DNA from: Nitrospira sp.
GTDB lineage: Bacteria > Nitrospirota > Thermodesulfovibrionia > Thermodesulfovibrionales > SM23-35
DNA length: 17,409 bases
Direction of reading: 5' to 3'
Assembly: GCA_016873575.1 (NCBI GenBank)
Contig: VGWY01000026.1
Location: 1-17,409, forward strand
Under the pieces are notes generated by a model that saw only the letters and a list, made by a program, of their open reading frames with translations, did not search any database and was not told the origin of the DNA. A program made the position numbers and the translations under genes. Shown here piece after piece: positions 1-7,207 of this stretch (position 1 is the stretch's first letter; the number at the start of each line of letters is the position of its first letter).

Positions 1-119
1 TAGAAGAAAGGTAGAAAGTAAAATTCCTATGGCTGTTTATTCTCTTTAGGAGAAGAGCTGCTAATTTTTCTCTGCCTTATAAAGTAAAGGTTATCAATGT
101 ATAAAATGGCATTCATAAA

Positions 120-215
120 GCGTAGCAACGCCGCCTATCTCTGGGTCAACGGCTACGCCCAAACCCCCGACTCTGTCGGGGCTTCGCCGACCCGCCCCGT
201 TATATGATAATGGGG
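120..215. repeat. GC-rich multi-hairpin element upstream of the DUF4258 gene
   Basis: Three inverted repeats lie in a row: GCGTAGC/GCTACGC (120-126 with 152-158), a perfect CCCCGAC/GTCGGGG (165-171 with 175-181, 3-base loop), and CCCCGTTAT/ATAATGGGG (195-203 with 207-215, one G:U pair). GTCGG at 175-179 can alternatively pair with CCGAC at 187-191, so two folds exclude each other. The block is much richer in G+C than its flanks. A 33-codon frame from the ATG at 106 to the TGA at 205-207 runs through it without a recognisable product. It most resembles a REP/MITE-like extragenic element. A leader role for the next gene is possible but unproven. Confidence 0.55.
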
Positions 216-249
216 TGCGTGAGAAAAGCAAAGAATAAGCAGATTATAA

Positions 250-531
250 ATGTTTGATCGAATTCTAAAAATAATGCGGGAAAAGATCCGCAATCGTGAA
301 TACATTATGTCGATTCATGGGGATGAGGAGATGAATGAAGATTCCCTGTCGATTTATGATGTAGAACGCTGTATTCTGACTGGAAAGATTTTTGAACGTC
401 AGAAAGACAAAGACACTGCCGAATGGAAATATCGTATAAATGGACAATCTCTCTCTGGCGGCGAAGTTGAAGTTGTTGCCAAAATTAGCCCAACTGGCAA
501 GTTGGTCATTATTACTGTATATGTGCCATAA
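250..531 (+). CDS. DUF4258 domain protein, putative toxin-like partner of a YgiT-type protein
   Basis: This 93-residue protein matches the look of the DUF4258 family. It has an N-terminal helix (residues 1-20), the family-like 'SIHGDEEM' segment where related proteins carry H-A-x-x-R-M, a 'DVERCILTGKIFE' helix, and C-terminal strands ending in 'LVIITVYVP'. DUF4258 proteins are small relatives of the RelE/BrnT-like fold and are often encoded next to a YgiT-type zinc-finger protein, as here. The pairing suggests a toxin-antitoxin or regulatory pair, but no toxicity is shown and catalytic residues cannot be assigned. The start at 250 gives the usual family length. No good Shine-Dalgarno precedes it. 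The next gene starts one base after its stop, so the two are probably translationally coupled. Confidence 0.75.
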   Translation: MFDRILKIMREKIRNREYIMSIHGDEEMNEDSLSIYDVERCILTGKIFERQKDKDTAEWKYRINGQSLSGGEVEVVAKISPTGKLVIITVYVP

Positions 532-532
532 T

Positions 533-784
533 ATGTCTATGGGAACAGGGAAAGAAGAGATTTGTGATAATTGCGGGAAAGAGGGTGCTCGTATCCGCAG
601 GGTTGCAAGAACCTATGGTAAGGGCAAGGACATATTGGTCATAGAAAATGTCCCTATTGTTACATGTCCACACTGCGGAGAAAGTTATCTTGAGGCAGAA
701 ACACTTCATGAAATTGAGCGCATTAAGTTGCACAAAAAGAGTTTTGCGGTTAATCGCTCAGTTCCAGTAGTTAGTTTTGCTTAA
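533..784 (+). CDS. YgiT-type zinc-finger protein (MqsA N-terminal-like)
   Basis: This 83-residue protein has two CxxC pairs, 'CDNC' near residue 12 and 'CPHC' near residue 45, the zinc-binding knuckles of the YgiT/MqsA N-terminal domain. After the second pair it continues 'GESYLEAETLHEIERI' and ends in 'VPVVSFA'. The helix-turn-helix of full MqsA is absent, so it is the short single-domain form usually found beside DUF4258 proteins. Its likely role is as antitoxin or partner of the upstream product. I chose the ATG at 533, just after the DUF4258 stop. In-frame ATGs at 521 (overlapping) and 539 are also possible, and none has a clear ribosome site, consistent with coupling. The frame is open back to 440, but those codons overlap DUF4258 in another frame. 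Confidence 0.75.
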   Translation: MSMGTGKEEICDNCGKEGARIRRVARTYGKGKDILVIENVPIVTCPHCGESYLEAETLHEIERIKLHKKSFAVNRSVPVVSFA

Positions 785-805
785 GAAAGAAAATCACGCA
801 TCCCA

Positions 806-879
806 CTCCACTTTCTCAGGAATTAGAAGACAAGTCATAACGCTCCCTCAAAGAGGGAGCGTTATGACTTTAAGTGGAG
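806..879. terminator. Perfect 18-bp palindrome between convergent genes, probable bidirectional terminator
   Basis: Bases 832-849 pair perfectly with 853-870 around an AAA loop. An outer CTCCACTT/AAGTGGAG pair (806-813 with 872-879) encloses it. It sits between the plus-strand YgiT gene and the minus-strand proB end, where a shared terminator is expected, but neither side has a strong T-run. The adjacent GGGGACACCC at 891-900 resembles motifs seen in REP-type elements, so a repeat origin is possible. Confidence 0.6.
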
Positions 880-911
880 AAAATCTTAAAGGGGACACCC
901 ATTAAAAGCTT

Positions 912-2009
912 TTATATCAGCACGAGGTTATCCCTGTGGATTATCTCGTCAGAATATTTGTAGCCGAGTATCTTTTCAATCTCGGCTGATTTCTTGCCCA
1001 TAATTTTTTCAATTTCTGAAAACGAGTAGTTGGTCAGGCCTTTTGCAATACGGGTCCCTTTCCCATCAAGGCAGTAGACCGCATCACCTGTTATAAAATT
1101 ACCTTTCACAGAAATAATGCCTGACGGAAGAAGGCTTTTCCCTCTCTGGATGATAGCCTGTACAGCACCGTCATCAATGGTAATACTTCCCTTCGCACGA
1201 GTACTATAAGCAATCCATCCTTTTCGTAAAGGTAGCTTCCCTCCTTTGGTCTTGAATATGGTACCAGAATGTTTGCCACTCAGGAGGGCAGGCAGTAGAC
1301 CTTCCTTTCTGCCACTTATGATATGTACTGTAATTCCATGTTTCAGTGCCCTTTTTGCAGCAAGGAGTTTTGAATACATCCCACCTGTACCAACAACACT
1401 CCCTGTACCTTTTGCCCTTGCCTCGATCTCAGGCGTTATCTCCTCAACAGATTCTATCATCCTTGCATAAGAAGAGTGCCCCGGATCTTCCGTATAAAGC
1501 CCATCAACATCAGAGAGGATAATGAGTCGTTCTGCCTCAATAAGACATGCCACAAGGGAGGCGAGATGATCATTGTCACCAAACTTTATTTCATCTGTGG
1601 CAACGGTATCGTTTTCATTGATAACAGGGATAACACCATACGAGAGAAGCGTTGTCAGTGTATTTTTTGAATTTATGTATCTATTCCTGTCAGAAAAATC
1701 CTCTCTTGTAAGGAGCACCTGTGCAACCTTTTTCCCGTGTTCACCAAAACTTTTTTCGTAAGCCCACATTAAACTACTCTGACCGACTGCAGCAACAGCC
1801 TGTTTGAGTTTTATATCCCTTGGTTTTTCCCTTAATCCGAGCTTTTTCATACCAGCAGCAATTGCGCCTGAAGAAACCACAACTACCTCATACCCCAGGG
1901 TTGAGACTTCTATAATATCTCTGGCAATTGAAGAAATACGTTTGGTATTGAGCCCCTCTTTGGCATTTGCCAGTATATTACTTCCTATTTTTACTACTAC
2001 CCTCTTCAT
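912..2009 (-). CDS. proB: Glutamate 5-kinase
   Basis: ProB phosphorylates L-glutamate with ATP to gamma-glutamyl phosphate, the first step of proline synthesis in the cytoplasm. The 365-residue product has the amino-acid-kinase core: 'VVKIGSNIL' at the N-terminus, 'VVVVSSGAIAAG' near residues 43-54, 'NENDTVATDEIKFGDND' in the substrate/nucleotide region and 'ILSDVDGLYTEDP'. A C-terminal PUA domain covers roughly residues 270-350. The length equals the usual ~367. The frame is open upstream to 2132, but I start at 2009 because 'MKRVVVKIG' is the family N-terminus and GGAG lies 8-9 bases upstream. This start lies inside the 3' end of obgE, a 32-base overlap that implies coupling. proA is not in the window. 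Confidence 0.96.
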   Translation of the reverse strand: MKRVVVKIGSNILANAKEGLNTKRISSIARDIIEVSTLGYEVVVVSSGAIAAGMKKLGLREKPRDIKLKQAVAAVGQSSLMWAYEKSFGEHGKKVAQVLLTREDFSDRNRYINSKNTLTTLLSYGVIPVINENDTVATDEIKFGDNDHLASLVACLIEAERLIILSDVDGLYTEDPGHSSYARMIESVEEITPEIEARAKGTGSVVGTGGMYSKLLAAKRALKHGITVHIISGRKEGLLPALLSGKHSGTIFKTKGGKLPLRKGWIAYSTRAKGSITIDDGAVQAIIQRGKSLLPSGIISVKGNFITGDAVYCLDGKGTRIAKGLTNYSFSEIEKIMGKKSAEIEKILGYKYSDEIIHRDNLVLI

Positions 2010-3009
2010 GTCTTCTCTCCTCAATCTTACTAAAAAGATATAATAACAGTCCTTTGATCCCTTGTCCTGTAACTGCTGATATGGCATAAAAATCAATCTG
2101 TTTAGTTTTGCAATATTGTTGAAGACTGTCAAGTCTCTTTTTATCAGCTATATCCATCTTTGTAGCAGCTACAGCCTGATGTTTTTCCATAAGGAGAGGG
2201 CTATAAAATGCAAGTTCCCTGTTGATCTTCTCAAAATTTTCTACTGGTTCTCCCTTTGCAAGGCATGATATGTCAATTAAATGCAGGAGTATTGAAGTTC
2301 GCTCAACATGTCTGAGAAACTGGAATCCAAGCCCTGTACCTTTATGAGCACCCTCTATTAAACCAGGAATGTCTGCGACGACAAAGCTTTTAAAATTACT
2401 CATTTTTACTACTCCCAGATTAGGCACGAGAGTAGTAAAAGGATAGTCAGCTATTTTTGGTTTTGCAGAGGATATAACGGATATCAGTGTTGATTTTCCC
2501 GCATTTGGAAGCCCTATTAAGCCTACATCTGCAAGTAGTTTTAATTCGAGTACAAGCCATTTCTCTTCACCCTCTTCACCTATCTGAGCAAATCTCGGGA
2601 TACGCCTGACAGGGGTAGCAAAGTGTGTGTTCCCTAAACCACCTCTTCCACCTTGTGCTATGATGGTGGAACTCCCTTCGGAATAAAGATCTGATATTGT
2701 TTCTCCTGTATCTGCATTTTTAATAACAGTGCCGATGGGAACAGGTATGATAAGGTCTTCGCCGTTTTTGCCGTGCATATTCTTTCCTTTGCCATGCTCT
2801 CCACGTTCTGCTCTGTATTCGTGATGATATCTCTGGTCAAGCAAGGTGTTCATTTCTTTTGTCGCCCTGATAATGACGTGACCGCCTCTCCCACCATCAC
2901 CACCATTAGGCCCCCCTCTTGGAACATATTTTTCCCTTCTGAAGCTCACACAGCCCCTTCCACCATTACCGGCCTTTACATATATCTTCACATAGTCAAC
3001 AAATTGCAT
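1978..3009 (-). CDS. obgE: Obg-family GTPase, ribosome assembly
   Basis: Obg (CgtA) is an essential GTPase that binds the 50S subunit and links ribosome assembly to growth state. The 343-residue protein has the glycine-rich Obg fold (residues 1-158, with 'RGGPNGGDGGRGG' around 31-43). The G domain follows: G1 'GLPNAGKST' 166-174, switch I 'DYPFTT' 188-193, G3 'DIPGLIEG' 213-220, G4 'TKMD' 283-286 and G5 'SAVTG' 311-315. G4 has T in place of the usual N of NKxD. There is no C-terminal OCT domain, a common short form. AAAGGA precedes the ATG. It overlaps proB downstream. Its upstream partner rpmA is 565 bases away behind a terminator and repeats, so it probably has its own promoter, which I could not identify with confidence. 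Confidence 0.96.
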   Translation of the reverse strand: MQFVDYVKIYVKAGNGGRGCVSFRREKYVPRGGPNGGDGGRGGHVIIRATKEMNTLLDQRYHHEYRAERGEHGKGKNMHGKNGEDLIIPVPIGTVIKNADTGETISDLYSEGSSTIIAQGGRGGLGNTHFATPVRRIPRFAQIGEEGEEKWLVLELKLLADVGLIGLPNAGKSTLISVISSAKPKIADYPFTTLVPNLGVVKMSNFKSFVVADIPGLIEGAHKGTGLGFQFLRHVERTSILLHLIDISCLAKGEPVENFEKINRELAFYSPLLMEKHQAVAATKMDIADKKRLDSLQQYCKTKQIDFYAISAVTGQGIKGLLLYLFSKIEERRHEEGSSKNRK

Positions 3010-3050
3010 GATAAATCCTTTATTAACCCATCAGTTGCATAAATTCATAG

Positions 3051-3098
3051 TGAAGCTCCCCGACTAAAAGTCGGAGATGGAAGCCAGCATTCATGTAA
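3051..3098 (+). repeat. Dispersed repeat R1, copy a (short form)
   Basis: These 48 bases match the reverse complement of 7889-7936 with one mismatch. The element begins TGAAGCTCCCCGACT, folds as CCGACT-AAA-AGTCGG and ends CAGCATTCATGTAA. Two longer relatives lie at 13211-13250 and 13901-13960. The GAAGC...CCGAC-loop-GTCGG layout recalls the end hairpins of IS200/IS605 elements and REP sequences (family resemblance, not proven). This copy lies upstream of obgE and is not joined to a coding frame. Confidence 0.85.
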
Positions 3099-3184
3099 AA
3101 TGTGTTGTAAATGCTTAATGTTATTTGGTTTATGGCAAATTTTCAAGGCACAATGAAATATCATCAAAAGTGTATTCCTATTCC

Positions 3185-3249
3185 TGTCATACCGGCTTGT
3201 CCGGTATCTTTTTTCATCAAAGAAGGATTCCCGACAAGCGGGAATGACA
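3185..3249. repeat. Paired extragenic palindromes, GTCATTCC class
   Basis: Two 22-base arms (3185-3206 and 3228-3249) are inverted copies of each other with four mismatches. Each is itself a palindrome: TACCGG-CTTGT-CCGGTA and TTCCCG-ACAAG-CGGGAA. Both outer ends read TGTCAT/ATGACA. The same outer-end logic appears at 7719-7812, 13068-13144 and 14015-14115. These are BIME/MITE-like extragenic repeats. Confidence 0.8.
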
Positions 3250-3520
3250 TCTGAGGGAATGAGGTATATTTTTGCAACATCTGGGTTAGGATATGCCTCC
3301 AAAATACAGTAAAGTCAATATATTGGACAGGGTAGGCTGGGGAAGAATTTTTATACGACACCTTACAGTAAAACCTGTTGAGGCGTAAACGGATAAATCT
3401 TTGATTTATAAAGCACTTACGATTGCCACATTAATAATCTTGTCGATTATAAAAATTCTGAGACAGCCTTCCCTGTCTTAATTATTATCGAGACAAACAA
3501 ATACTGGTAATACGATAATA
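3250..3520. other. AT-rich intergenic stretch with small inverted repeats, no gene seen
   Basis: I see no credible coding frame here. The minus-strand frames that cross this stretch and 3045-3249 consist of repeat sequence. Small perfect stems occur: ATAAATC/GATTTAT (3393-3399 with 3403-3409), AGACAG/CTGTCT (3461-3466 with 3473-3478) and TTATTATCG/CGATAATAA spanning about 3482-3520. The stretch separates the rpmA terminator from obgE, so an obgE promoter should be here or in the repeats, but no -35/-10 pair stands out. Confidence 0.5.
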
Positions 3521-3551
3521 ACAAAAAAGGCAGGCCAAAGGCCTGCCTTTT
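3521..3551 (-). terminator. Intrinsic terminator of rplU-rpmA
   Basis: Bases 525-536 of this kilobase (3525-3536) pair perfectly with 3540-3551, a 12-bp stem AAAAGGCAGGCC around AAA. Read on the minus strand it ends in a run of T (3528 down to 3523), a canonical rho-independent terminator 24 bases beyond the rpmA stop. Confidence 0.9.
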
Positions 3552-3574
3552 CATATAAATTGCAAATTTGCTTC

Positions 3575-3835
3575 TTACTGTGCTACCGGATTAATACTGA
3601 TCTGTAACCTTGTCCTGTCTTTTCTTTCAAAGCTCACTACCCCATCGATCTTGGCGAAAAGGGTATCGTCTGAACCTTTGCCAACATTTGACCCTGGATG
3701 GAACTTTGTTCCTCTCTGCCTAACCAGTATATTCCCTGCACGGACAAACTCTCCACCAAAACGTTTAACCCCTAAGCGTTTCGCCTCGCTATCGCGACCA
3801 TTTCGTGAACTGCCGACTCCTTTTTTATGCGCCAT
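3575..3835 (-). CDS. rpmA: 50S ribosomal protein L27
   Basis: bL27 lies at the peptidyl-transferase centre of the large subunit, its N-terminal arm reaching the tRNA acceptor ends. The 86-residue product starts 'MAHKKGVGSSRNGRDS', the mature L27 N-terminus without the cleavable extension found in Firmicutes, and contains 'KRFGGEFVRAGNILVRQRG' and 'FHPGSNVGKGSDDTLFA'. Its start is one base from the rplU stop, and its ribosome site GGAGGAG is contained in the last codons of rplU, so the two are coupled. A strong terminator follows, so obgE is not obviously in the same transcript despite the common rplU-rpmA-obgE order. Confidence 0.98.
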   Translation of the reverse strand: MAHKKGVGSSRNGRDSEAKRLGVKRFGGEFVRAGNILVRQRGTKFHPGSNVGKGSDDTLFAKIDGVVSFERKDRTRLQISINPVAQ

Positions 3836-3836
3836 A

Positions 3837-4157
3837 TTACTCCTCCAGAACGATCTCTTGAATCTTGAGAGATGTATAGGGTTGTCTGTGTCCCCTGAGC
3901 TTTCTAAAACCCTTTCTCGGTCTCTGTTTATACACCATTATCTTGCGTGCTTTCCCTTGACCTTCCACCGATGCTATGACCTTTGCCCCATGCACATAAG
4001 GTGAACCGTATATATGGTGGTCTTCCTTTACAATGGTCAGAACCTTATCAAGAGTGATTTGTGCACCTTTCTCCTGGGAAATCCTCTCTACCTGTATGGT
4101 ATTGCCTGGAGCAACCCTGTACTGTTTCCCTCCGGTTTCAATGATTGCGTAATTCAT
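3837..4157 (-). CDS. rplU: 50S ribosomal protein L21
   Basis: bL21 binds 23S rRNA in the large subunit. The 106-residue protein has the family start 'MNYAIIETGGKQYRVAPG', the mid-region 'VDxV-like' strand 'LDKVLTIV', and the basic C-terminal signature 'KQRPRKGFRKLRGHRQPYT'. GGAGGGGAG sits directly before the ATG. A promoter with a perfect TATAAT lies about 25-30 bases upstream, giving a very short leader with no room for the structured autoregulatory leader seen with L21 in some bacteria. It is the first gene of a two-gene rplU-rpmA unit. Confidence 0.98.
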   Translation of the reverse strand: MNYAIIETGGKQYRVAPGNTIQVERISQEKGAQITLDKVLTIVKEDHHIYGSPYVHGAKVIASVEGQGKARKIMVYKQRPRKGFRKLRGHRQPYTSLKIQEIVLEE

Positions 4158-4181
4158 CTCCCCTCCAAAATATAATATATT

Positions 4182-4211
4182 ATTATAACTCAGCTAAAAA
4201 TGGAAAAACAA
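4182..4211 (-). promoter_or_regulatory. Sigma-70-type promoter of rplU-rpmA
   Basis: On the minus strand TTGTTT (4211-4206), an 18-base spacer and a perfect TATAAT (4187-4182) precede rplU. The predicted start near 4175 leaves a leader of about 18 bases carrying the ribosome site. The promoter lies in the short gap after the pilZ stop codon (4213-4215). Confidence 0.65.
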
Positions 4212-4212
4212 G

Positions 4213-4896
4213 TTATTCTTCGAGGGTATCGATAAATTCTTTCAATAGGACCTTATCATTATCTGACATATCAACAAACTCTATCCCGATGTCATACTTT
4301 GTATCTTCATTTGAGGTATTCTTATCACAATATGCGATCCTCCCTACAATGTTCAGCACATCTTTATTAAGGAAAAGTTCCATGTGATGACGGGCGTTCA
4401 ATTCGAGTGGATGTTCTATCGCAACGAGCATCCCTGAGAGACTTATCTTTTTGACATCATATCGATACGGAAAGTCAATCTTAATATTTTTATTTTTTGA
4501 TTCAGCAATCTTAACTCGTATCCCTGATAATCTTTTTTCCGTTGATTTGACTTTACTATCCTCTATAAACTTGAGGAGTATCTTTGTTTTTTCATCCAAG
4601 AGTTCAGTAAATTTTAAGCCAGCCTTATAGAGAGGGATGACTTCTCCGGAATCTTTTTTCTTTGATTGGCTGAGAACTGACCAGACAACAAGCCCTTTTA
4701 AGTTGAGAAGAGTGCCTTTATATCTAATTTTAAAAGGATACTCCCTATTTAACTCGAGCCTCTTCGTCGTTTCAATAGCAGCTCCATCAATGCTTAAATT
4801 AACTACATTGACTTCTGTAGAATAGAGTAAATTTCCAAAAATTCCGTCCACAATATGTCTTTTGTGTCTTCTCTTATTTTCCCCGTTATCACCCAT
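4213..4896 (-). CDS. Tandem PilZ-domain protein, probable c-di-GMP receptor
   Basis: The 227-residue soluble protein contains two PilZ-like modules. The first (about 9-112) has the c-di-GMP signature: R9-x3-R13 in 'RRHKR' and N33-L-S-I-D-G38 (N-x-S-x-x-G). The second (about 118-225) keeps 'KISLSGMLVAIE' (150-161) with the S-x-S-G core, but it lacks a clear RxxxR and has K in place of D/N, so it probably does not bind nucleotide. PilZ proteins translate c-di-GMP into motility, pilus or exopolysaccharide output; the target is not visible. It follows amrB by 29 bases. AAGGAGG is present but 18 bases before the ATG, unusually far. Upstream codons to the TAG offer no standard start, so the start is slightly uncertain. 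Confidence 0.85.
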   Translation of the reverse strand: MGDNGENKRRHKRHIVDGIFGNLLYSTEVNVVNLSIDGAAIETTKRLELNREYPFKIRYKGTLLNLKGLVVWSVLSQSKKKDSGEVIPLYKAGLKFTELLDEKTKILLKFIEDSKVKSTEKRLSGIRVKIAESKNKNIKIDFPYRYDVKKISLSGMLVAIEHPLELNARHHMELFLNKDVLNIVGRIAYCDKNTSNEDTKYDIGIEFVDMSDNDKVLLKEFIDTLEE

Positions 4897-4925
4897 AATT
4901 ATTTTTTTACACTACCTCCTTATGA

Positions 4926-5729
4926 TTACCTCAATACAATACCTGCGTAACCAACGACGTGGTCATAATCTCCGCTTATCTCTGCAGATGTAGAATATTT
5001 TATAAGCCGCGCAGATTGTGCACCGAGTGCTTTAGCTGCAAAAAGCATTATTGTGGCAGGAAGATAGCCACACATAGAAATTCTCTCTCTCCTTACTGTT
5101 TCATACAAGCCTTCAGGATTAAGAGAGAGTATCTTGTCTATTGCCTTTTTATCCTTCTGCTGTGCAACATTCTCCGGTACGTAATGACTCATATCGGAAC
5201 TTGCTACCACAACAACAGGATAGCCTGTTTCCCTAATTGCCGTTGCAATACCTTCACCAAGCAGTCTACATTCATCGATAGATGCTGAAAGAATAGCTAT
5301 AGGTACAATTTTAGATTCTTTTGAAAAATAAGCGATAAAAGGAAGCTGTACCTCGATCGAATGTTCAAATATATGTGCCTGGACATCTTTTATCACAATA
5401 TTGACAGAGAGTGCAATTCTGCGTGAAACCTTTTCATCGATCTTGAAAACCCCTGTAGGGATTTCCCATTCACCTGATTCCATCATGGATATCTGGGCTC
5501 CAAGCCCTGTATGATTTGGGCCGATCAGTACAAATGTTTCCGGAAAATCTATTGATGAATACACAGCTCCTGCAACAGGGCCTGAATATACTAAGCCAGC
5601 GTGTGGAGAGAGAACACCGATTACCTTTTCCTTTTTTGCGTCTCTGTCAATGTATTGCTCAACCTGTTGGTTCAGTTTTGATGGAGAACCATGATAAAAT
5701 TGCCCTGCAACTGCTGGAGCTCTTCTCAA
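4926..5729 (-). CDS. amrB: Memo-family protein, AmmeMemoRadiSam system protein B
   Basis: The 267-residue protein is a Memo-like member of the non-haem-iron dioxygenase-like superfamily. Family landmarks are 'RRAPAVAGQFY' at the N-terminus, 'SPHAGLVYSGPVAG' with H43, 'GPNHTG' with H73, 'SSDMSHY' and 'CGYLP'; the two His and the Cys of the CGY motif match metal-binding positions of human MEMO1. In prokaryotes it is often found with an AMMECR1 protein and a radical SAM enzyme, but neither partner is here, and the reaction is not established. It starts at TTG (5729-5727), overlapping the dnaB TGA stop as TTGA, with GGAGG four bases upstream. No better start is available, so coupling to dnaB is likely. 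Confidence 0.9.
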   Translation of the reverse strand: MRRAPAVAGQFYHGSPSKLNQQVEQYIDRDAKKEKVIGVLSPHAGLVYSGPVAGAVYSSIDFPETFVLIGPNHTGLGAQISMMESGEWEIPTGVFKIDEKVSRRIALSVNIVIKDVQAHIFEHSIEVQLPFIAYFSKESKIVPIAILSASIDECRLLGEGIATAIRETGYPVVVVASSDMSHYVPENVAQQKDKKAIDKILSLNPEGLYETVRRERISMCGYLPATIMLFAAKALGAQSARLIKYSTSAEISGDYDHVVGYAGIVLR

Positions 5730-7105
5730 AATGCCTCCTCATCAGATACAGGCGAAATATATTCTCTGTCAGTTCTGTTCACAAACCGTGTGCAGCTCGA
5801 AATAAATGAGAGATGAATAGTAACGCCGGCAGGTCCGTTTCTCTGCTTCGCTATCTCTACCTCTGCTTTCCCTTTATTGGACGGATTATCCTTATTATAA
5901 ATTTCATCTCTGTAGAGAAACAGGATAACATCAGCATCCTGTTCGATCGCCCCTGATTCTCTCAGATCAGCCAGCATGGGTTTCGGGGGTCTCCTTTGTT
6001 CAACACTCCTGTTCAACTGGCTCACAGCGATAACGGGGATACTTAATTCCTTTGCAAGGGCCTTCAATGATCGGGATATATCTGATATTTCCTGCTCCCG
6101 CCGTTCAAAACTTCCCCTGCTCCTCATTAGCTGGAGGTAGTCGACGATTACAAGGCTAAGTCCACGATCCATTTTTAATCGCCTGGCCTTTGCTCTTAAT
6201 TCGAGTACATTTATGTCTGATGAATCATCTATAAAAATCGGTGCATCGATGAGTTTACCTGCAACACTTGTTAATTTATGCCAATCCTCTCTTTTGATAA
6301 ATCCTTTTCTAATGCTATTTGAATTCACCATTGCTTCAGAACAAAGCATCCTGATAGCGAGTTGTTCCTTTGCCATCTCAAGACTGAATATAGCAACAGG
6401 CTCTTTCAATTCAAGCCCGACATGTTGTGCAATATTCAAGGTGAAAGCCGTTTTCCCCATTGATGGCCTTCCGCCAATAACGATCAGATCACCTTTCTGA
6501 AAACCGGTTGTAAATTCATCAAGGTCTCTGAAGCCTGAGGGTACACCTGTTATGGTCTCTTTCTTATTATAGAGCTGTTCAATCATCACAAAACTGTCTT
6601 TGATGACGCTTTCAAGGGTTACAAATGATGATCTGATCCTTTTCTCCGAGAGGTTAAAGATTGTTTTTTCCGCATAGTCCAGGAGATCTTCGGTATCAAG
6701 ATTATCTTCATATGCCTTACTGGCAATATCAGTAGCTGAGCGTAAAAGACCTCTGAGAAGGGATTTTTCACGAATAATCTTTGAATGGTATTTTATATTT
6801 GCCGCAGTTGGAACCATATTCACTATGTATGTGAGATAGGAGATACCTCCTACTTCGTCAATCTCGTCTTTCTTCTTGAGATAATCTGTAAGGGTTATGA
6901 GATCTATTGGCTCATTCTTATTGAACAGTTCAAGCATTGCGTGGAATATCTTTCTGTGAGATTGTTTATAAAAGTCATCAGGAACAAGAAGCTCCAACGC
7001 CCTGAGCAATGCATCATTATCAATAAGGATAGCACCTAAGACAGACTGTTCTGCCTCAATGTTTTGAGGTGGCAACCGATCTATTTGTAAATCAATCTCT
7101 TTCAC
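5726..7105 (-). CDS. dnaB: Replicative DNA helicase
   Basis: DnaB is the hexameric 5'-3' helicase of the replication fork. The 459-residue protein begins with the DnaB N-terminal domain ('LPPQNIEAEQSVLGAILID', residues 11-29, to about 110), then a linker and the RecA-like domain. Walker A is 'GRPSMGKT' (212-219), Walker B 'VIVDYLQLM' (319-327), followed by 'SRSLKALAKEL', 'VSQLNRSVEQR' and the arginine-finger region 'AKQRNGPAG'. The length is normal and no intein interrupts it. The start is GTG with AAAGG upstream. It is 102 bases from rplI, the usual neighbour, separated by a C/G-rich palindrome. Its stop overlaps amrB. Confidence 0.98.
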   Translation of the reverse strand: MKEIDLQIDRLPPQNIEAEQSVLGAILIDNDALLRALELLVPDDFYKQSHRKIFHAMLELFNKNEPIDLITLTDYLKKKDEIDEVGGISYLTYIVNMVPTAANIKYHSKIIREKSLLRGLLRSATDIASKAYEDNLDTEDLLDYAEKTIFNLSEKRIRSSFVTLESVIKDSFVMIEQLYNKKETITGVPSGFRDLDEFTTGFQKGDLIVIGGRPSMGKTAFTLNIAQHVGLELKEPVAIFSLEMAKEQLAIRMLCSEAMVNSNSIRKGFIKREDWHKLTSVAGKLIDAPIFIDDSSDINVLELRAKARRLKMDRGLSLVIVDYLQLMRSRGSFERREQEISDISRSLKALAKELSIPVIAVSQLNRSVEQRRPPKPMLADLRESGAIEQDADVILFLYRDEIYNKDNPSNKGKAEVEIAKQRNGPAGVTIHLSFISSCTRFVNRTDREYISPVSDEEAF

Positions 7106-7121
7106 CTGAAAATACCTTTCA

Positions 7122-7167
7122 AATCCCCCCTTAACCCCCCTTTTCTAAAGGGGGGTTAAGGGGGATT
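7122..7167. repeat. AATCCCCC...GGGGGATT extragenic palindrome
   Basis: AATCCCCCC-TTAA-CCCCCC-TT on the left (7122-7142) pairs with the reverse complement on the right (7148-7167), with one C unpaired. It is a very GC-rich stem between rplI and dnaB. This sequence type is a common extragenic repeat in many bacteria. Its position inside the presumed rplI-dnaB transcript suggests partial termination or mRNA stabilisation. Confidence 0.8.
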
Positions 7168-7207
7168 ATTTTCATTGCCCTTTGTGTCTCTTTAAGACAT
7201 GAATGTT

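Noticed and set aside
440..532. Longer YgiT protein starting at 440
   Set aside because: The added part overlaps DUF4258 coding sequence out of frame and does not resemble the family; the start is at 533 (or 521/539).
2010..2132. Longer N-terminus of proB starting at 2132
   Set aside because: The extra 41 residues overlap obgE in another frame and do not look like ProB; 'MKRVVVKIG' at 2009 with GGAG upstream is the family start.
3045..3361. Two minus-strand open frames of 65 and 85 codons
   Set aside because: Their sequence is made of R1 and the GTCATTCC-class palindromes, with no protein-like features or ribosome site.
3651..4004. 117-codon plus-strand open frame
   Set aside because: It lies opposite rpmA and rplU, which are unmistakable on the minus strand.
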